Positions 21,086 to 24,307 of a stretch of DNA of 24,307 nt are shown here, piece by piece. The DNA comes from a virus. A program made the position numbers and the translations under genes. Under the pieces are notes generated by a model. The model saw only the letters and a program-made list of their open reading frames with translations. It was not told the DNA's origin and ran no database searches. The number at the start of each line of letters is the position of its first letter. Position 1 is the stretch's first letter. Location of the stretch: positions 1 to 24,307 of the IMG/VR virus record IMGVR_UViG_3300022934_000176. One strand, written 5' to 3'.

Positions 21086-21388
21086 ATGTTACAAGACAAG
21101 ACATACGAAGTTAAAACATGGGACCACAATGACGCTGTGATCTATGTCACAGAGACTAACTCTTACTTGAAGAGTGATCCTGACGTAAAAGATGGCACAG
21201 GTAAGTGGGTCACAGAGACAGACGTTGTAGCTGTGATACCTGTGAACAATAACGAGGGTGTAGATGATGACTTCATCGTCAAGGTAAACGAAGCTGCAGC
21301 TAGCCTTGCTGAATTGTATCAAGGATCACCTGATGCTGAGATCAAGATCCACTACACAATCAACTCACACCCATATGTGAACTTATAA
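21086..21388 (+). CDS. Small acidic early protein
   Basis: The ATG at 21086 after GAGGAGA gives 100 residues; a longer frame from 21035 would start inside the terminator. It begins MLQDKTYEVKTWDHNDAVIY and shows beta-strand alternation, then a helix (VNEAAASLAELYQGS). No family is recognised. Confidence 0.7.
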   Translation: MLQDKTYEVKTWDHNDAVIYVTETNSYLKSDPDVKDGTGKWVTETDVVAVIPVNNNEGVDDDFIVKVNEAAASLAELYQGSPDAEIKIHYTINSHPYVNL

Positions 21389-21401
21389 TAGGAGAACAAC
21401 A

Positions 21402-21887
21402 ATGCCTAACTGGTGTATGAATACAATCACTGTCAGTGGAACCAAAGAGAAGATGGATGCTTTGGTTGCTGCTGCTCAAGAAGATAAACTACTAGAGTTC
21501 CTTAACCCTATCGGTGAGTGGGACTACGGCACAGCACTCGAAGAGTGGGGTACTAAGTGGGAGATCAGAGAACCAACTGTTGATGGGCCTGAACTAATTG
21601 AAGGTGAATACTATGCACACCTAAGTTTTGATAGTGCGTGGGGTCCACCCATTGCAGCATATCAGAATGGCGAAGCTAATCACGACATCAAAATATCTGC
21701 GTCATACTATGAGCCAGGCATGTGCTTTGTAGGTTTGTATGATTTAGGTGAAGACAACAGCTACGAAGTAGATTATACTAACGATGACTGGGCTAATGAT
21801 ATACCCAGTGATCTGATCTCTGAGTGGAGTTTAGATGATGACTATGAAAGTTGGAAAGAGTATCAAGAGGAGTATGAAGATGCCTAG
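21402..21887 (+). CDS. Api92-like/DUF1281 ferredoxin-fold protein
   Basis: The protein has 161 residues. The opening MPNWCMNTITVSGTKEKMDA, the EWGTKWEI segment and the SFDSAWGPP segment match the Api92-like family of phage and mobile-element proteins. The family has a ferredoxin-like fold and no established biochemical role. A very acidic C-terminal tail (EWSLDDDYESWKEYQEEYED) is present. AGGAGA precedes the ATG. Cytoplasmic early location is inferred. Confidence 0.85.
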   Translation: MPNWCMNTITVSGTKEKMDALVAAAQEDKLLEFLNPIGEWDYGTALEEWGTKWEIREPTVDGPELIEGEYYAHLSFDSAWGPPIAAYQNGEANHDIKISASYYEPGMCFVGLYDLGEDNSYEVDYTNDDWANDIPSDLISEWSLDDDYESWKEYQEEYEDA

Positions 21888-22062
21888 TTATAATAACGAC
21901 CCCCGACTGTCACCCCTCAATGAGGAACGCAACCGTGTAGCACGTGCTATTGATGACTACGAATGGGAGGGTGACTTCGATGACGCTGACTCTCTACGTC
22001 ACGAGCTACGCCACCTTGATGCACTACGTGACAACGGAGATGTGTATGTTCCAAATTTTTAA
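21880..22062 (+). CDS. Short charged early protein
   Basis: Starting at ATG 21880 (after GAGGAG inside the previous gene) gives 60 residues. The helix NEERNRVARAIDDYEWEGDF followed by HELRHLDALRDNG forms a charged helical hairpin. Function is unknown. Confidence 0.65.
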   Translation: MPSYNNDPRLSPLNEERNRVARAIDDYEWEGDFDDADSLRHELRHLDALRDNGDVYVPNF

Positions 22063-22135
22063 AGACCTACTACTGTACTGCGCCATCGCACTGATGGCGT
22101 GGGTTACATTTGGTTTAGGCTTTGGGGTGTTTTAA
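22046..22135 (+). CDS. Micro-protein with one membrane helix
   Basis: The open frame has 29 residues and overlaps the previous gene by 17 bases. MFQIFKDLLLYCAIALMAWV is followed by TFGLGFGVF. CGGAG lies 6 bases upstream of the ATG at 22046; an ATG at 22040 is also possible. Nearly the whole chain is a membrane helix. Confidence 0.5.
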   Translation: MFQIFKDLLLYCAIALMAWVTFGLGFGVF

Positions 22136-22162
22136 TTATGAGTGAGACTGGAGAAAAAGAAG

Positions 22163-22402
22163 ATGATCCGACTGATGACGTTACGCACTGGGTTGGTAAC
22201 TTACCTGAGTCGAGTAATGACAGCGCTGAGCGTACTGATCAACGTACTACTGGGAGGTCAAAACAATCAGACGTTCAGCGCAAGAAACTACCAGTGGCAA
22301 AAGGAAAAGAAGCCTAACATTGTATACTTTATAGATCTTGCGCTGGGTCAGGGTCATTGTGTAGAGTGTTGGGCATACTGGAAAGTGAGGAGAAAATGGT
22401 GA
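22163..22402 (+). CDS. Small membrane-anchored protein of a conserved phage family
   Basis: The ATG at 22163 gives 79 residues. One hydrophobic helix (VMTALSVLINVLLGG, about residues 19-33) is followed by NQTFSARNYQWQKEKKPNIV and a C-terminal GHCVECWAYWKVRRKW. The NQTFSARN and GHC..CW motifs are shared by a family of small inner-membrane proteins in phages of many proteobacteria, to my recollection. Its stop overlaps the recombinase start. Its role is unknown. GGAG lies 9 bases upstream. Confidence 0.75.
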   Translation: MIRLMTLRTGLVTYLSRVMTALSVLINVLLGGQNNQTFSARNYQWQKEKKPNIVYFIDLALGQGHCVECWAYWKVRRKW

Positions 22403-23325
22403 AACGTAAACAACTAGACCTCAAGGGTACTAACAAGCTGCGTGATGCAGTGGACGCTTACCTACACAGCCCTTCTTTTGCTGAGCTAACTGGTCCGACA
22501 CAGAAACAGTACGAGACCAGACTAGCTGTAGTGTGTGACACAACAGTGCAGAAGGGTAAGATGCTAGGCAACATCAAGCTACGTGACATCAGCGTGAAGC
22601 ATGTGACCTACGCTTACGACACATGGGTAAATCAGAGAGGTCCACGTGCAGCTAACTACAACGCTTCGTGCCTGAGCATAGTACTTAACCTGGCTCGTCG
22701 GCACGAGGCTCTCTTGTACAACCCTGTGTCCCTACTCAAACGTAAGACTGATAAGCCACGCAGTGTGAAGTGGACGACTGATGATGTGCGTTTGTTCTTA
22801 GACACAGCGTACTCACACTGGTGGTCTCGTAGCATTGGTCTTATCGTGCACATGTCATACGAGTGGGGCCAACGTATAGGTGACATGCGCCTACTTAAAT
22901 GGGATGCTATTGACTTCGACCAAGAACGTGTAGACATCACACAGTCTAAGCGTGGGGCTGAGGTACACCTGCCTATTGACGATGGCCTACTTGTTATGCT
23001 CAAGAAACAGAAGGAGGACTTCGGGTTCCAACCTTACGTAGCACCACACGTCAAGCCTAAGAGTGGCAGCTACAATCCATACTCTGAGACAGACATACAT
23101 CACTATGTCAATCGTGTTAAGGATGAGGCAGGACTAGATCCTGACTTACAAGCACGTGACCTACGCCGCACAGCTATCACTGAGATGGTAGAGGCAGGCG
23201 TTGATCTTGTAGGCATCATGCAGGTGAGTGGACACCAGAACCCTGCCAGTGTTAAGCCTTACCTAGTCAACACACTCAGCGGTGCATCAGCTGCACTAGC
23301 TAAACGCAAAGGAATTACTGAATGA
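22396..23325 (+). CDS. Tyrosine recombinase (phage integrase family)
   Basis: The ATG at 22396 after GTGAGGAG gives 309 residues. An N-terminal core-binding domain covers about residues 1-120. The catalytic domain shows R160 (WGQRIGD), K185 (QSKRGAEV), R257 in ARDLRRT, H280 in SGHQ and the nucleophile Y289 in KPYL. The first His of the usual HxxR box is replaced by Arg254. Members cut and rejoin DNA through a phosphotyrosine link and usually integrate phage DNA into the host. It is coupled to the primase gene by 4 bases, so it is an early gene. The active site looks complete except for the His change, and no attachment site was identified nearby. Confidence 0.9.
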   Translation: MVKRKQLDLKGTNKLRDAVDAYLHSPSFAELTGPTQKQYETRLAVVCDTTVQKGKMLGNIKLRDISVKHVTYAYDTWVNQRGPRAANYNASCLSIVLNLARRHEALLYNPVSLLKRKTDKPRSVKWTTDDVRLFLDTAYSHWWSRSIGLIVHMSYEWGQRIGDMRLLKWDAIDFDQERVDITQSKRGAEVHLPIDDGLLVMLKKQKEDFGFQPYVAPHVKPKSGSYNPYSETDIHHYVNRVKDEAGLDPDLQARDLRRTAITEMVEAGVDLVGIMQVSGHQNPASVKPYLVNTLSGASAALAKRKGITE

Positions 23326-24110
23326 ATATCAGAGGCTTCCTAGATACTCTTAACTTAAAGGATGGAGATTCGCTACGCACGAACTGTCCTAGCTGCAAGT
23401 CACGTAACACATTCACTTGCTATAAGGATGGTGGTGACTATGTGTACAACTGCTTCAAGCTTAGCTGTTCACTCAAGGGTGCATACGCTACAGACATGAC
23501 AGTAGAAGAGCTTAAGCTGCGTATGGCTAAGCCTAGAAACACTAATGAAAACAAAGAGTTACAGCCCTTAGTTTATCCAGAATATGTAGTGCAACCTACG
23601 TCTGATCACGTTCTGTTACATAAGTTCATTGATCAGTATGATTTACACAACGAGGGCTTGATGTATGATGTGAAGGACAGACGTGCTGTGTTCCCTATAC
23701 ATTACAACGGTAGGCTACTGGATGCTGTGGGCCGTGCACTTGATGGTGCAGTACCTAAATGGTATCGCTATTCAGGCCAGGCTGACTTCTTTACTAAGAG
23801 AGTGAACCCTGATGCAGATGTAGCTGTGGTAGTTGAGGATGTGATAAGTGCGATAAAAGTGTCACACTTTGCACCCAGCGCAGTAGGGTTTGCCATACTA
23901 GGTACATCACTTAATGTTACAATAATGAAACACTTAGGTGAGTTTCGTGAGGTAGTCATAGCGTTAGACAGGGATGCCACACACAAGACCTTGCAATACA
24001 AACGAGAGGTAGAGCTATGGACTGGCCTACCTACAAGAGCATTACTACTTGACGACGACATCAAGTATGGTGTACAAGATGATATAATGAGACTTAAGGA
24101 GATGCTATAA
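23322..24110 (+). CDS. Stand-alone DNA primase (zinc and TOPRIM domains)
   Basis: The protein has 262 residues. The zinc-binding domain carries CPSC (C22, C25) and CFKLSC (C44, C49). The TOPRIM core has E172 (VVVEDVISAIKV) and D216/D218 (ALDRDAT). The family makes short RNA primers for lagging-strand synthesis. T7-like phages fuse this module to a helicase, but here the chain ends right after the TOPRIM domain, so the helicase must be separate or supplied by the host. It overlaps the recombinase by 4 bases and the next small gene by 1 base. Confidence 0.9.
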   Translation: MNIRGFLDTLNLKDGDSLRTNCPSCKSRNTFTCYKDGGDYVYNCFKLSCSLKGAYATDMTVEELKLRMAKPRNTNENKELQPLVYPEYVVQPTSDHVLLHKFIDQYDLHNEGLMYDVKDRRAVFPIHYNGRLLDAVGRALDGAVPKWYRYSGQADFFTKRVNPDADVAVVVEDVISAIKVSHFAPSAVGFAILGTSLNVTIMKHLGEFREVVIALDRDATHKTLQYKREVELWTGLPTRALLLDDDIKYGVQDDIMRLKEML

Positions 24111-24280
24111 TGGTTTGGGTTTTAGTTTGGTTTCAAATGACAAACAGCCAAGGCGTAGAGTACTATCAGATAAAAAACTATGCTAAGAAAGAGGAATGCA
24201 TTCAAGCGTTAGATGATGCACAAGTATTAGTTACCCATCAGGGTGAAGCAGTAATTTGTTTAGAGGTAAATGTAAAATGA
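24110..24280 (+). CDS. Short early protein after primase
   Basis: The open frame has 56 residues, starts by TAATG coupling with primase, and begins MVWVLVWFQMTNSQGVEYYQ. A beta strand, a helix (AKKEECIQALDDAQVLVT) and a final strand (AVICLEV) give a simple alpha/beta sandwich half seen in small phage proteins. Function is unknown. Confidence 0.6.
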   Translation: MVWVLVWFQMTNSQGVEYYQIKNYAKKEECIQALDDAQVLVTHQGEAVICLEVNVK

Positions 24281-24307
24281 TTGAAGTAACATACATAGAT
24301 CATATGG
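24277..24307 (+). CDS. Start of a gene cut by the window, possibly ThyX-type thymidylate synthase
   Basis: Ten codons are visible: MIEVTYIDHM. This matches the usual opening of flavin-dependent thymidylate synthases (V.LID.MGDDLSVVNAARVS), which convert dUMP to dTMP for phage DNA synthesis. It overlaps the previous stop by 4 bases. With only ten residues the call is a guess from pattern and from the frequency of thyX near primase in marine phages. Confidence 0.4.
   Translation, partial: MIEVTYIDHM

Larger units (their letters stand above)
990..23881. repeat. Dispersed exact octamer GCGCTGGG, 15 copies
   Basis: On the plus strand GCGCTGGG starts at 990, 2087, 3468, 5696, 5892, 8561, 12111, 13842 and 22340. 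Its complement CCCAGCGC starts at 6644, 10864, 11645, 12996, 18373 and 23874. Two copies lie in intergenic gaps and 13 in genes, in all three codon phases and with different encoded residues. Flanking bases show no consensus. With roughly 44% GC less than one copy would be expected on both strands together. Confidence 0.8.

Noticed and set aside
22138-22317. 59-residue polar frame overlapping the small membrane protein
   Set aside because: No ribosome site; the frame at 22163 encodes a recognisable conserved membrane protein over the same bases.

Overview
This window is part of a tailed double-stranded DNA phage or prophage genome. The likely host is a marine alphaproteobacterium, possibly a Rhodobacterales relative. 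That host guess is an inference from the terminase, portal and scaffold types, from a DUF1127 gene (a family typical of alphaproteobacteria), and from small basic proteins of the kind seen in marine phages. GC content looks to be in the mid 40s percent by eye. No ribosomal or transfer RNA genes and no host housekeeping genes are visible.

Layout. The genome is split into two divergent arms by a gene-free region of about 1 kb (14563-15629). The left arm (1-14562) is entirely on the minus strand and is the late arm. Reading away from the centre it holds a lysis cassette (small membrane proteins, an EF-hand holin candidate, an M15 endolysin, a coiled-coil membrane protein and a spanin-like lipoprotein). 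Next come several small basic or beta-rich proteins, a DUF1127 gene, small terminase, an HTH protein overlapping large terminase, portal, two large virion-type proteins, scaffold, and major capsid protein running off the left edge. The right arm (15630-24307) is entirely on the plus strand and is the early arm. It is a tight train of about 24 mostly tiny genes, often overlapping by 1-14 bases, then a tyrosine recombinase, a stand-alone zinc/TOPRIM primase, and the first codons of what may be a ThyX-type thymidylate synthase.

The central region holds six copies of AGTT(T/A)AACT spaced roughly 50-60 bases apart, a good leftward sigma70-type promoter, a GC-rich block with GCATCA words, and a rightward TTGACA-type promoter surrounded by repeats. 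It is the best candidate for an origin and control region.

Two DNA-level signals are not explained by the genes. First, the exact octamer GCGCTGGG (or its complement) occurs 15 times across the whole window, in all reading frames and in two intergenic gaps, where less than one copy is expected. Second, six copies of a 23-bp palindrome (half-site TATCTTCGGAC around one central base) occur only in the early arm between 15.5 and 20.6 kb. Four sit just upstream of early genes and two lie inside genes. Its cognate factor is unknown.
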